A DNA stretch of 64,000 nt, taken from positions 124,001 to 188,000 of the forward strand of contig CALJLN010000023.1 of NCBI GenBank assembly GCA_937982565.1. The letters run 5' to 3'. The stretch is from UBA2421 sp002343075. Its GTDB lineage: Bacteria; Planctomycetota; Phycisphaerae; Tepidisphaerales; Tepidisphaeraceae. This document shows positions 48,476 to 57,787 of this stretch, piece by piece (within the stretch, counting starts at the first letter, position 1; each line of letters opens with the position of its first letter). The translations under genes and the position numbers were made by a program. Under the pieces are notes generated by a model. That model saw nothing but the letters and a program-made list of their open reading frames with translations, made no database searches and was not told where the DNA came from.

Positions 48476-51020
48476 AGTGCACCCACCTTTTGCTAAGCCA
48501 GAGTTGAATCGCGGTGAGGATGAGCACGATCACCAGCAAGATCCACGCCATCGCGCTCGCGGGGCCCATGCGCAGATATTGAAACGCCTGCTTGAAAAGA
48601 TAATACGAGTAAAACAGCGTCGAGTCGGCGGGCAGGCCGTCGGGGGTCATTACATATGCCTCGACGAAAATCTGCATCGTCGTTATCACGCCGATGATCG
48701 TGTTAAACAAAATGAACGGGCTGAGCATCGGAACTGTCACATGCCAGAATTTCCGCCACGGCCCCGCCCCGTCGATGTCGGCGGCCTCATACAACTGCTG
48801 GGGAATGCCCTGCAGCCCGGCTAGCCAGATGATCGTCCCGCTGCCGGCCATCCATAGGTTTACGAGGATCAGTGACGGCTTGCTCCACGCCGGGTCTTGC
48901 AGCCACTGCGGGCCGCTGATGCCCACTATCGCCAGCAGTTGATTAATCGGCCCCTGTATCGGATTGAAAATCCAGATCCAGAGCAGGCTCGCCGCCACCA
49001 GCGGGACGATCGCGGGCATGAAGAACGCCGTGCGATAAAACCCGATGCCGCGCACCGCACGATTCAGCAACAGCGCCAGCCCGAGGCTGAGCACCAGCCC
49101 CAGCGGCACGCGCATGAGCATGTAAGCCGTGTTGCCAATTGACTTGAGAAACAACGGATCGGACAACACATCGCGATAATTCTGCCAGCCGACATATCGC
49201 GCCGGCGACATCACGTCGTAGCGCGTAAAACTCATGACCACGCTGAACACAATCGGCCCGCCGATGAGACACGCAAACCCAATCCACCACGGCGAGATAA
49301 ACATCATCGCCGCACGCACTTCGCCGGCGCGATAGCCTTCCACTTTGCGACGCAACCTGAACGCAAGATAAATCAGCACTGCCGGAATCAGCGACAACAC
49401 GGAGTAGCCCGCGAGCCACGGTGTCCAGTTCACCACGCGCGGCGGCGGGGGTTGTAGCACCTCCTCCAACTGCCTCACCGCCGGGGCGGCGCTGCGCTGC
49501 AGCGTGTACTGAATCGGGTCCATACCCTTGGCGCGCGCTTCAGCGTCAAACTCATGCCGCGAAGCCGACTCGAACGCGCGCACCTGCTGATTCCACAACA
49601 ATTGTCCGATCGGCGTCACCGGGCGGTAGCGTGTCTCCGGCATCAGCTCCTGCAATACTCTATACGCATTCTTGAACGTTTGCGGGACGCGCGGGTTATC
49701 AAAAATGGCCTCCTTCACCAGCGATTCATAAAGCCGCCGGTTGGCCAGACCCTCGGGCAGATACAGCCGGCCTTCGCTCTGGGCCAGTTCCTGCTTCCCG
49801 CGTTCCAGCAGGCGCGTTCCCTTTTCACTCATGATGTACTGCATGAGCTTGAACGCGCCGGATTTGTTCTTTGAAGTCGACGGAATAACCAGGGAAAAGC
49901 CGCCGGCCCAGGTGATCGGCTTCCGGCCCTTTGCCACCTCGTCCGCGGGCAACGGCGCGGGGGCGATTACAAAGTCCATGTCGGGCCGAAACAACGCCAT
50001 GAAGCGAAACATCCAGTCGTTGTCGATCTTCATCGCGATCTGCCCGCGGATGAATGGATCCATCTCGACGCTGGAAAGCGACTGCTGAAACGCGCTCACG
50101 TTGGTCGCACCGCCGACATCATCATGAAGATCGACCACGAATCGAAGTGCCCGCACGACCTCCGGCGAATCGAACGTGACGCGGGTGCCGTCCTCGTTCA
50201 TCAGACTTCCACCGGCCTGCCATGCCCAGAGATAGAGAAAGCTGTTTCCAAAACCGGCACCAAACCCCGGCGCCAGCCCGATCCGCTCGATGCCGCTGGC
50301 CGGGTCGCCGGGCTTACGGAAGCGGGTCAGCCTCCTGGCATATTCGCGAAGCTCTTCCCATGTTTTGGGTGGGGTTGGATCGCCATTTTGATCGATCAAA
50401 CCCGCCTGCTTGAACACCTCGCCATTGATGAACAGAAAGCGGATATCGCCGGTGAGCGGCATGCCGTACAGCCGGGGCTTCTCATCTGTGTTCGGGCGGG
50501 CATAACTCGCTTCGGCCAGCGACCAGTCGTAATAGTCGGCAAGGCTAATGCGATAGGGGTCGCCCGGCGATTGGCTCTCAATGAGATCGGTCAGATCGGT
50601 CAGCGCGCCGCGCGAGGCCCATTCGCCCGTGGCAAAGCGAGAGAAGAAGTAAAGGTCCGGCGGCACGCCCCCGGCGATGGCGCTAAGCAACCGCTGATTG
50701 TCGGCGGTGTTGTCGCGCTCGGCCGACGAGCTGATGATTACCTTGTATTGCGGATTCTCCTTCTCAAACTGATGCACCAGCGTGTAGATATCAGGCCCGA
50801 GAAAGTTGATTCCCCAGGCAACAATCTCCTCCCGGCCGTCGGGGGTCTGATACTGCGTGCTGCGCCAGGTCCAGATCGACAGTGCCAGAATCAATACTGC
50901 AAAAAGAGTTATTGCGACCGATAGAGGAATCTGCGCTCTTCTCCCCCTCCCGGAGTACCCGTTGGGGGAGAAATGGCCTGCGCTGCCTCTGCGACTGCTG
51001 CTTGTCACCGTTGTCTCCAT
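48462..51020 (-). CDS. Fused ABC sugar-binding protein and MalF-type permease
   Basis: About 852 aa from ATG 51020 (METTVTSSSRRGS), which overlaps the lnt stop by 16 nt. An N-terminal helix (PLSVAITLFAVLILALSIWTW, about 32-52) anchors an extracellular family-1 solute-binding domain (about 60-520: EEIVAWGINFLGPDIY, FEKENPQYKVIISSS, RLYGMPLTGDIRFLFINGEVF, AGGFSLVIP). A second helix (about 537-555) leads to a MalF permease (about 570-852) with the EAA loop LYEAADIDGAGPWRKFWHVTVPM. Binding protein and permease are therefore one polypeptide, tethered to the membrane. Residues about 17-28 (SPNGYSGRGRR) come from a dispersed repeat. It is coupled to the MalG-like gene. The sugar is unknown. Confidence 0.88.
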   Translation of the reverse strand: METTVTSSSRRGSAGHFSPNGYSGRGRRAQIPLSVAITLFAVLILALSIWTWRSTQYQTPDGREEIVAWGINFLGPDIYTLVHQFEKENPQYKVIISSSAERDNTADNQRLLSAIAGGVPPDLYFFSRFATGEWASRGALTDLTDLIESQSPGDPYRISLADYYDWSLAEASYARPNTDEKPRLYGMPLTGDIRFLFINGEVFKQAGLIDQNGDPTPPKTWEELREYARRLTRFRKPGDPASGIERIGLAPGFGAGFGNSFLYLWAWQAGGSLMNEDGTRVTFDSPEVVRALRFVVDLHDDVGGATNVSAFQQSLSSVEMDPFIRGQIAMKIDNDWMFRFMALFRPDMDFVIAPAPLPADEVAKGRKPITWAGGFSLVIPSTSKNKSGAFKLMQYIMSEKGTRLLERGKQELAQSEGRLYLPEGLANRRLYESLVKEAIFDNPRVPQTFKNAYRVLQELMPETRYRPVTPIGQLLWNQQVRAFESASRHEFDAEARAKGMDPIQYTLQRSAAPAVRQLEEVLQPPPPRVVNWTPWLAGYSVLSLIPAVLIYLAFRLRRKVEGYRAGEVRAAMMFISPWWIGFACLIGGPIVFSVVMSFTRYDVMSPARYVGWQNYRDVLSDPLFLKSIGNTAYMLMRVPLGLVLSLGLALLLNRAVRGIGFYRTAFFMPAIVPLVAASLLWIWIFNPIQGPINQLLAIVGISGPQWLQDPAWSKPSLILVNLWMAGSGTIIWLAGLQGIPQQLYEAADIDGAGPWRKFWHVTVPMLSPFILFNTIIGVITTMQIFVEAYVMTPDGLPADSTLFYSYYLFKQAFQYLRMGPASAMAWILLVIVLILTAIQLWLSKRWVHYEQS

Positions 51021-52891
51021 GCGATGAAAATCGCCGCCGCGGTGACAAGTACACAGCCCCACGCAAACACATCGCCGAACTTTGAATAGAAGCAGTAGCG
51101 AGGATCGATCTGCACCTGCTGCAACGCCCAGCCGGGCGAATTGGACGCAAGAATCTGCACCTGACGCCCCGCAGAGTCGATGAACCCACTGGCGCCGGTG
51201 TTGTTGGCGCGCGCGGTCCACACTCGATTTTCGATGGATCGAAACGTCGCGGCCTGCAAATGCCCGGCCTTCTGAGAATGATTGAACCAGCCGTCGTTGG
51301 TCACATTCATGATGAAGCCGGCGCGCTTCCCCGACTGCGACCGGAACAGCCCGGCGACGTACGCACTGTCCATGTCTTCCATACAGATCGGCGTAACGCA
51401 TTTTGATTGATCAAAATCGCCATTTTGATTGATCCTGGATCGCGCCGGGATGGCGAATGCGATTTCCTGCGCCGTTTCTCCCGGGGTGATTTCATAATCC
51501 ACCGAGTACGCCGCCACGCGAAACAGCAGCCTGTGCAACCAGGGAACTGTCTTCTTGAACCAGACGAATTCACCAAACGGCACAAGGCGCACTTTGTCGT
51601 ATCGCTGCTGCGATGAGGCACCGGGAAGGTAGAGATATACGGCGTTGCGAATGTCGGCGTCGTTAATCGGGGCACCCTTCTCCTGCACCACCGGCACGGC
51701 ATAGGCACCAAACATCAGCGGTACGTCAAACTGTCGTGCCAGCGCAAGCAGGTCATTGTGAACCTGATTCAAAAAGCCCGCCCCACCCGCACCCGCCCGC
51801 ACCTCCGGGTTCATCGGCGGCATGACTGTCTCGCTCCACGCGACCAGATCCACCGTCTCGCCGCGCGCCGTGAGTTCATTCATGGCGTCGGCCGTGGTTG
51901 AGAAGTGAAAGTCGATTTGCTCCTGCTGTGTGACCGTCTTTGCCCCGCCGCGCGCGTGAGGAAAGTTGGATTGAATCACCAGCACATTCGGGCCAGGTTG
52001 CGATTGAGTCTGTTCCATTCGCCAGAACCCATATGCGGCGATCAGCAGCGTGATGGCAATGAAGCCAGACGTCGAAAAGACGAAGCCGCGCCGCAAGACC
52101 GCAGACGTGACGGCATCGGTAAGCGTGCGATCTGTTCGAGAACCCCACAATCTTTGCCACGCAAAAAACAGCAGCGTGTTGCACATCATTACCCAGAATG
52201 TCACGCCCCAGTGCCCGGTGATGTCGGCAATCTGGCAGATCGGGAGCAGGGGAATCTGAGACTGAGAGAGCGCGAACCACGGAAACATCCCACCCACCCC
52301 GCCGCGAAGCCATTCGATCGCGGTCCAGGCGGCAGGGACGGTGATGATCACGCGCCAGCCGCCGGCATCCAATAAACGAAATCCGCGCGGCGGGCAGTCA
52401 TCAGCGATCCGATCCACTTCATCCAACCCATGCGAAAGCGCCGCCCGCAGCGGCCGCGACAGAACATAGATCACCCACCCGGCGATTGCCCACCAGCTTG
52501 CGAGGTAAAGCAGCAGCGCGAGCGTGCCGTAGAATGTAGCGTGCCACAACCACCAGAAATTCAGGCCGAAGAATGCGAGTCCTCCAATATACCCGGCAAG
52601 CAGCGCGCCGCGCTTCGACCGCGCCGACGTCACTGCCATCAGCCAGGGCACCATTGCAAACCACGCGATGTAAAACTGATCCATCGGCGCAAATGCCAGC
52701 AGAAACAGCTGCGCCGGCACCATCGCCAGCAGGGCGCGCTGCCACCAGCGCATGGGCGGTCGCTCGGAAGTTTCAATAGCCTGGATCACGCGGGTAGGGT
52801 CATCGGCGAGAGCTTGCATGTCCAGCGCCACAACGCGGCTTGAGGCCACGATTCCCGCGTCGGCATGTCGGTGACGACCAAAGACCGGCAC
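51005..52891 (-). CDS. lnt: Apolipoprotein N-acyltransferase
   Basis: Adds the third acyl chain to lipoproteins in the inner membrane. Up to 628 aa. The N-terminal half has about six to eight membrane helices (ALLAMVPAQLFLLAFAPMDQFYIAW, GLAFFGLNFWWLWHATFYG). The C-terminal nitrilase domain (about 310-600) keeps the Glu-Lys-Cys triad: Glu in VAWSETVMPP, Lys in YDKVRLVPFGEF, Cys in TPICMEDMD. The start is uncertain: GTG 52891, or ATG near 52817 (MQALADDPTRV); the first about 25 residues lack conserved features. It is transcribed with the ABC genes, which it overlaps, though the link is probably only operonic. Confidence 0.92.
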   Translation of the reverse strand: MPVFGRHRHADAGIVASSRVVALDMQALADDPTRVIQAIETSERPPMRWWQRALLAMVPAQLFLLAFAPMDQFYIAWFAMVPWLMAVTSARSKRGALLAGYIGGLAFFGLNFWWLWHATFYGTLALLLYLASWWAIAGWVIYVLSRPLRAALSHGLDEVDRIADDCPPRGFRLLDAGGWRVIITVPAAWTAIEWLRGGVGGMFPWFALSQSQIPLLPICQIADITGHWGVTFWVMMCNTLLFFAWQRLWGSRTDRTLTDAVTSAVLRRGFVFSTSGFIAITLLIAAYGFWRMEQTQSQPGPNVLVIQSNFPHARGGAKTVTQQEQIDFHFSTTADAMNELTARGETVDLVAWSETVMPPMNPEVRAGAGGAGFLNQVHNDLLALARQFDVPLMFGAYAVPVVQEKGAPINDADIRNAVYLYLPGASSQQRYDKVRLVPFGEFVWFKKTVPWLHRLLFRVAAYSVDYEITPGETAQEIAFAIPARSRINQNGDFDQSKCVTPICMEDMDSAYVAGLFRSQSGKRAGFIMNVTNDGWFNHSQKAGHLQAATFRSIENRVWTARANNTGASGFIDSAGRQVQILASNSPGWALQQVQIDPRYCFYSKFGDVFAWGCVLVTAAAIFIAWRQR

Positions 52892-52926
52892 CGCCGCCCG
52901 CGCCGGCGGTTGATTTTGAAGGGTCG

Positions 52927-53823
52927 TTAATAGGACGACTTCGGGTTGATCGGATCGATGAACATCGCCTTCTTGAGCCAGAGAATGTCTTGATTGCCAT
53001 CCTGCTTTTCATCGCGCTTGGCCACGAGAGTGCGTTTGTCGCCCCAGATCTTGTACTCGGCATGGCCATCGACGAAGCTCGCGACCGTCCCCTTGCGATG
53101 AAACAACGCCGGAATATCGCCCCAGCGGTGCGAGCCGTGTGCCGGCTGGTAAGCCCACCCACGATACTGCACGAATGAACCGCCGTTAAAGCCGCGCTCG
53201 TCAAACTCTTCTATGAACACCAACTGATCGGGCTTGGTCTTACTGATCTTCGTAACAATGTGCGGCGGGTCGAGGCCGGGGAGCACGCCGGTTTCCCAGA
53301 AAGTCAGGTGGCCGGCAAAAATCGGATCGCCGTTCATGTGCAGACTGATGGAGTAGCTTCGGAAGTTGGCCAGGTCGATCGATGCCGGGCACCGGTATGT
53401 CTCAGCGGCGGAGCAGTACTTCCACAACAGGCCCTTTTCAACCGAAGCGCGGGTATTAAAAGCCGGATCGCCGGGGACATCGACCACCCAGCCATCGCGC
53501 CGGGCTTTGTTGGAGGTGTTGATCGAACCGTCTGCGTTTCTTTCGGCATCGGTTTCCGCGTACGGGATCGACCCTCGGTTGTCGTTGGTGTACATGATCC
53601 AACCTTGTGCCAACTGTCGCATATTCGACATGCACGCCGTCACCTTGGCTTGTTGCTGCGCTTTGCTCAGAGTGGGGATGAGAATGCCGATCAGCAGCGC
53701 AATGATGCCGATGACGACAAGCAACTCGACCAGGGTAAAGCCGAGCCTGTTCTGCCGCGATTGATGTCGGGCCGCCGTGGATCTCGCCGTCATTCTCGCG
53801 GTGAAACTCATTGAGGATTTCAT
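52927..53823 (-). CDS. Type II secretion-like pseudopilin (prepilin N-terminal motif)
   Basis: About 298 aa. The ATG at 53823 follows AAGGAA. After a basic leader comes the prepilin peptidase site and helix GFTLVELLVVIGIIALLIGILIP, with the Gly-Phe cleavage point and Glu at +5. The rest matches planctomycete DUF1559-type pseudopilins (SKAQQQAKVTACMSNMRQLAQGWIMYTNDNRG, FVDGHAEYKIW). These large paralogous families are exported and of unknown function. Its gene is between the AraC regulator and lnt. Confidence 0.88.
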   Translation of the reverse strand: MKSSMSFTARMTARSTAARHQSRQNRLGFTLVELLVVIGIIALLIGILIPTLSKAQQQAKVTACMSNMRQLAQGWIMYTNDNRGSIPYAETDAERNADGSINTSNKARRDGWVVDVPGDPAFNTRASVEKGLLWKYCSAAETYRCPASIDLANFRSYSISLHMNGDPIFAGHLTFWETGVLPGLDPPHIVTKISKTKPDQLVFIEEFDERGFNGGSFVQYRGWAYQPAHGSHRWGDIPALFHRKGTVASFVDGHAEYKIWGDKRTLVAKRDEKQDGNQDILWLKKAMFIDPINPKSSY

Positions 53824-53986
53824 CGTGAATTTCCTTTTCACGCAGGCACCGCAATCGAGGTTTGCGGTTGAGACCAGTCTTAAAATCAATGCACTCCGCC
53901 AGCAGTAATGTTACGCGGTGAACCGCGATATTGATCGTCAATTCGGGTAAATTCTTCGGTCGAAGCGGTTTGCAGGACAGACATGA

Positions 53987-55009
53987 CTAGATTGCATCCT
54001 CCCCTGCCCCGCTGCTGCCACGGCGCGATTCGTCCCGAAAATTAGTCCCTCGGCGCTGGCGAAAGACGCCGGGCGTCAGGCCCGTTTTTCGGCCAAAAAG
54101 CGTCGTAAAGTAGTGGGGATCGGGATATCCCACCGCCCGCGCAACCTGCTTGATCGGCAGTGCATCATCGAGCAGTAACTGAGAAGCCGCCTCGATGCGC
54201 AATCCGGTCAGATAACCCAGAACACTCTTGCCTGTCTCTCGAACAAACAACCGCGACAAATGCCGCTCGCTGAGGTGCACCTGCGCCGCGACGTCGCGCA
54301 CCTCAATCTGCCTTGAATAGTTATCCCGCAGATAGCGCAATGCCGTCGCGACGATCGATTTCCCCCCGCGGTCAAATGTGGGGAGCGGCTCTGGCGCAAT
54401 CCCCTGCGTGTACGCCCGGGCAGTGTCGAGCAGCAGTTTGGTCGCCAGGCCGTGCAGCGCCTGCGTGTAGCCGGGCTGCTTGTTGCTGATTTCTTCGGTG
54501 AGCAGCTCGAGCGTCTGCTCCAGCAACGCCGACGGCCTCACGACCAGGTTCGGGGTGTGACAGAGCGATTCGAGCAGTACGTCGATCGGCCGATCGGCCT
54601 CCCCCGCGGTGTGGTCGGGGACGCGCAGCAGCGTAAATGCCCAGAAGTAGATGCCCAGCGGCTGCGTTCGCGATGAGACGATCTCGTGCGACTCGCCCGG
54701 CGTGGCAAGAAACAAGTCGCCCCGTTCAATGGGATGTTCCTGATCGGCGATGCGAAACGTGCCTCGCCCGGCGTATGCAAAACAGACTTCGATGAACGAG
54801 TGCGCGTGAAGGTAGTTTCGCCACCACCGCTCGCCGAGCACGCCCCAATAGAGCGTTTCAATCTTGTAGGAGCCCAGGCGAAAAGCGAGATGCAGCGAGT
54901 CGATCTCAAAAAACCGCTGCCGCGCCGCCGCTGCGGGCACCGGTCGCGCGACGCGTTGAATCCGGGTTGCCCGCGGGGGAGCGGTTGTGAAGCGTCTGCT
55001 CATCGTCAA
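53987..55009 (-). CDS. AraC family transcriptional regulator
   Basis: About 340 aa. The N-terminal cupin sensor (about 40-180: HSFIEVCFAYAGRGTFRIADQEHPIERGDLFLATPGESHEI) probably binds a sugar. The C-terminal pair of helix-turn-helix motifs (about 225-325) is intact: VRDVAAQVHLSERHLSRLFVRETGKSVLGYL and IKQVARAVGYPDPHYFTTLFGRKTGLTPGVFR. The start is TTG 55009 or ATG 55003. It lies amid the ABC transporter and glycan genes, so it likely activates this island in response to a sugar (inference). Confidence 0.9.
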   Translation of the reverse strand: MTMSRRFTTAPPRATRIQRVARPVPAAAARQRFFEIDSLHLAFRLGSYKIETLYWGVLGERWWRNYLHAHSFIEVCFAYAGRGTFRIADQEHPIERGDLFLATPGESHEIVSSRTQPLGIYFWAFTLLRVPDHTAGEADRPIDVLLESLCHTPNLVVRPSALLEQTLELLTEEISNKQPGYTQALHGLATKLLLDTARAYTQGIAPEPLPTFDRGGKSIVATALRYLRDNYSRQIEVRDVAAQVHLSERHLSRLFVRETGKSVLGYLTGLRIEAASQLLLDDALPIKQVARAVGYPDPHYFTTLFGRKTGLTPGVFRQRRGTNFRDESRRGSSGAGEDAI

Positions 55010-55018
55010 GAAACCAAT

Positions 55019-55058
55019 AACGCAGCGGCCCGACGGTTCAAACGTCAGACCGCTGCGT
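55019..55058 (-). terminator. Terminator after the PEP-CTERM gene
   Basis: On the minus strand ACGCAGCGG (55058-55050) pairs with CCGCTGCGT (55028-55020), with an inner CTGACG/CGTCGG pairing around GTTTGAAC. TTATTGGTTTCTT follows. It sits between the PEP-CTERM gene and the AraC gene on the same strand. Confidence 0.65.
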
Positions 55059-55104
55059 AAGATTTTACCTGCTTCGGCGGGTGGCGATCAAACCGCCAAT
55101 CGCA

Positions 55105-55839
55105 TTACCGACGGGCCCGACGCATCGCGCCGAGTGCCGCAAGGGCCACCAAGCCGAGGCTTGCCGGTTCCGGCACCGAAGGCGGGACAAAATCCAAAGC
55201 GGGGGTGATGGCCACGTTATCGATCTGACCAGCAATGCTCGGTCGTGCGCCTCCGACGCTCTCGTCCAGGTCGAACTTGACCAGGAGAGTGTATGGAGTG
55301 CCTCCTTCCGAATCGTTGGCAGGCACTTGGAACGGTGCATAGAAAAACGCGCCGCGCGAGCCGTCGATCGGTGCCGAAAGCGGATCGTTCCGTGTGAGTG
55401 CGACATTCGTCACGAAAGCGCCATTGCCATCGAGTAACTCGGCAACGGTCAGATCAAAGTTTGACCCGAAACTCCAGAGATACGCGCTCAGGAAGTAATT
55501 GCCCGGGTTCAGCGAGACGCTCTGGCTGAATCCATTGAATGCAGGGGCGACCGGATCGGGTGCGCCAAACGGGCCTTGCGCTGCAGCATTGCCAGAATTC
55601 TGCGTGTTACCGCCGACGGGGGTTCCCGCGCCAAAAGTTCCGTTCAATGTCCATCCCGCCGGGGCGGCAGCACCCTCGGCGAGCGTCTCAAACCCGCCGT
55701 TGTTGACGATGGTGTTGTTGGTCGATTCGCTGCCAGCTTGAAACTGATCAAACGACAGGCCAGTACCCACATTCGCGCCAGCCCAGGCAGTCAAGCCAAG
55801 CGCCGCAGCGAGTGAACAGCCGATGGAAAACCTTCGCAT
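55105..55839 (-). CDS. PEP-CTERM surface protein
   Basis: About 244 aa, exported. ATG 55839 follows GGAGGAGACGAGT and opens a signal peptide (MRRFSIGCSLAAALGLTAWAGA). One beta-sandwich-like domain follows (FDQFQAGSESTNNTIVNNGG, then NYFLSAYLWSFGSNFDLTVAELLD), homologous to the N-terminal module of the dockerin protein at 38744-40531. It ends VPEPASLGLVALAALGAMRRARR, a canonical PEP-CTERM with a basic tail. It probably binds or displays at the cell surface; the ligand is unknown. Confidence 0.9.
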   Translation of the reverse strand: MRRFSIGCSLAAALGLTAWAGANVGTGLSFDQFQAGSESTNNTIVNNGGFETLAEGAAAPAGWTLNGTFGAGTPVGGNTQNSGNAAAQGPFGAPDPVAPAFNGFSQSVSLNPGNYFLSAYLWSFGSNFDLTVAELLDGNGAFVTNVALTRNDPLSAPIDGSRGAFFYAPFQVPANDSEGGTPYTLLVKFDLDESVGGARPSIAGQIDNVAITPALDFVPPSVPEPASLGLVALAALGAMRRARR

Positions 55840-56041
55840 ACTCGTCTCCTCCAGACATTCCCGTAAAGAAGTGAGCGACGTCAGGCCCGGGAAATGCGCC
55901 GACGGCATTGAGAACGATGTAGTCAGATTGTGACGCGCTTCAGCCAAACCGTCAACCGAAAACCGTTATGCAAAACGGACAGCCTCGTTCGCTTAGCCGT
56001 CAGCTTTGCAAACCGACGCCCCGGCCCGTCGCGACACCCCT

Positions 56042-57613
56042 TCAACGGCCCTGAATCGACTTCAACCGCGGATCATCAACGTCCAAACGATACATCACCT
56101 GATTGTATTCATATCTCGGGGTTGTAGTGTCTGTGCCGGAAATGCTGTTTGCAAAAGTGCCCTCGAAAAAGATGTACCGCCCGCCTTGGGCATCAAAAAA
56201 TGAGTGCTGGCGAGGATTGTAAAAGCTGTACTTGTTGTGCGTCACGACTTTCTTGCCCGCCGTCCAGGGGCCTTCGGGGGCGTCGGCCTCGGCATACCAA
56301 ACCTCTCCAAGCACGCTGCTCCCGCCGATCTCCAGCGCGATCATCGTCCATCGACCGCGGTGCTCGTTATAGCTGATGCTCGCGCTGTGAATCGTTACCG
56401 CCGAGCCATCGTCCACATTGCGCAGATAGTGCGGCGACTCCTCCGCGGTCATCACTCCGGCGTCGATCAGTTCCTTCTGCTCGCGGCAACTCAGCGTGCC
56501 GGTGTTGCGCTTCCACCCCCAGACCAGCCTGCCATCGACACGGTCGAGCGACGTCTCCTTCCCTCGAAACACCGTCCCCTGCACCAAGGGCGTATAAGCC
56601 TCATACTGCGAAACGTCGATCGCGCTCTTGTAATCTGCACGCACACGAATGTTGGCCGGGCCCCAATGCGCAAAGTATTGGTAAGCAACGCCATCAACCA
56701 TCACCTGCTTGTCGATCGCCTGCCCCTGCGGCCCGAGCGGTTCATCTAGCGCAACCGCCGTCACTTCCTCAAACTTCTGCTTATCATCATCAAAGACCAT
56801 GATCCCCCGCTGCAGCCGTTCGCCGATGTCCTTCATGCGGCTAAAATGTCCAACCAGTTTCTCGCCCGATCCGTCATTGCTTGATTCATCTTTCACGACA
56901 AAAACGGCATCGGTCCACACCGGCCCGGGAACACCTTCGGGCATGGGGAGCATCTTCTTTGTAAACCCGGCATCGTCCTTAAGATCGCCGTCTTTGAAAT
57001 AGTCGAGGTCGATCCCCACGGCAGGATCAAGCCCTCCGTCGGAGGGGAGTTTCGACGTAGCGCCGGTGGTGTGGAAATTGCCCAGGGGATAGGACACCCG
57101 GTTGGTGTCGCCCCAGAACCAGTAGATTCTCCCCTTGTAGACCGCCGGCTGAACCGAATCCTGCCCGAGCACTTTCGCATTCAACAGCGGCTGGGCTACG
57201 GGAGCGGGCTTGCCGAGCATCACCGTATCGGCATAGATCCCTCCACCGGTCACGCGATACACGCGCTCGGCGATGTTAATACGCTTCATTCTGATCTCGC
57301 CGCTGCCGCCCGGCGACACCTCGATTTGCCGACCCGCGAAGCCAAACATGTCCTTTTCCAGTTCGTAGCCGTGGCTCTTTGCACTGAAGAAGACCTTCTG
57401 ATGCATCAGACCCGGCTCGTAGAATGCGACCCGTCCCGCCGAGTCGGTGATGTATTTCAGGTTGTTGACGGTTTCGAGTTCCACCATCGGCACGCCGCGC
57501 CCGGTGGCTTCATCGATTACGCGCACCTCAAAATACTCCCCCGCCGCCGGTGCGGCGCAGGCAATTGAAGGAGCAACGCAGAGAACAGCAACTACGAGGT
57601 TTCGAATCAGCAT
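56042..57613 (-). CDS. Exported glycan-related beta-propeller-like protein
   Basis: About 523 aa. ATG 57613 begins a signal peptide (MLIRNLVVAVLCVAPSIACA). A short carboxypeptidase-regulatory-like segment (YFEVRVIDEATGRGVPMVELETVNN, about 25-110) precedes a five-bladed propeller-like region (about 130-520): QPAVYKGRIYWFWGDTNRVSYP recalls the WFWGDT/FFGDTL mark of the DUF4185-like protein at 43531, and HSASISYNEHRGRWTMIALEIG is typical of GH43/DUF4185 relatives. It is possibly an extracellular glycosidase or glycan-binding protein. Longer upstream starts would bury the signal. Confidence 0.7.
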   Translation of the reverse strand: MLIRNLVVAVLCVAPSIACAAPAAGEYFEVRVIDEATGRGVPMVELETVNNLKYITDSAGRVAFYEPGLMHQKVFFSAKSHGYELEKDMFGFAGRQIEVSPGGSGEIRMKRINIAERVYRVTGGGIYADTVMLGKPAPVAQPLLNAKVLGQDSVQPAVYKGRIYWFWGDTNRVSYPLGNFHTTGATSKLPSDGGLDPAVGIDLDYFKDGDLKDDAGFTKKMLPMPEGVPGPVWTDAVFVVKDESSNDGSGEKLVGHFSRMKDIGERLQRGIMVFDDDKQKFEEVTAVALDEPLGPQGQAIDKQVMVDGVAYQYFAHWGPANIRVRADYKSAIDVSQYEAYTPLVQGTVFRGKETSLDRVDGRLVWGWKRNTGTLSCREQKELIDAGVMTAEESPHYLRNVDDGSAVTIHSASISYNEHRGRWTMIALEIGGSSVLGEVWYAEADAPEGPWTAGKKVVTHNKYSFYNPRQHSFFDAQGGRYIFFEGTFANSISGTDTTTPRYEYNQVMYRLDVDDPRLKSIQGR

Positions 57614-57787
57614 GCCGAGATTGTGACATCGTGGCGGCTCGTTGGTCAATACGCTTGTGGCGAAACTCTGTCGCTTTGCATCAAGTCTTGAGGCGCAACG
57701 GCGCGTGTTCCGACCCTTCGCCGCGACTCGGTTCTTTGTGCCGCCCCAGCTTGGTGGTAAGTTCTCTTCGCCACGAGGATTGCACCT

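Noticed and set aside
51021..51401. N-terminal extension of the binding-protein/permease gene
   Set aside because: It lies within lnt in another frame; the ATG at 51020 gives a normal anchor helix.
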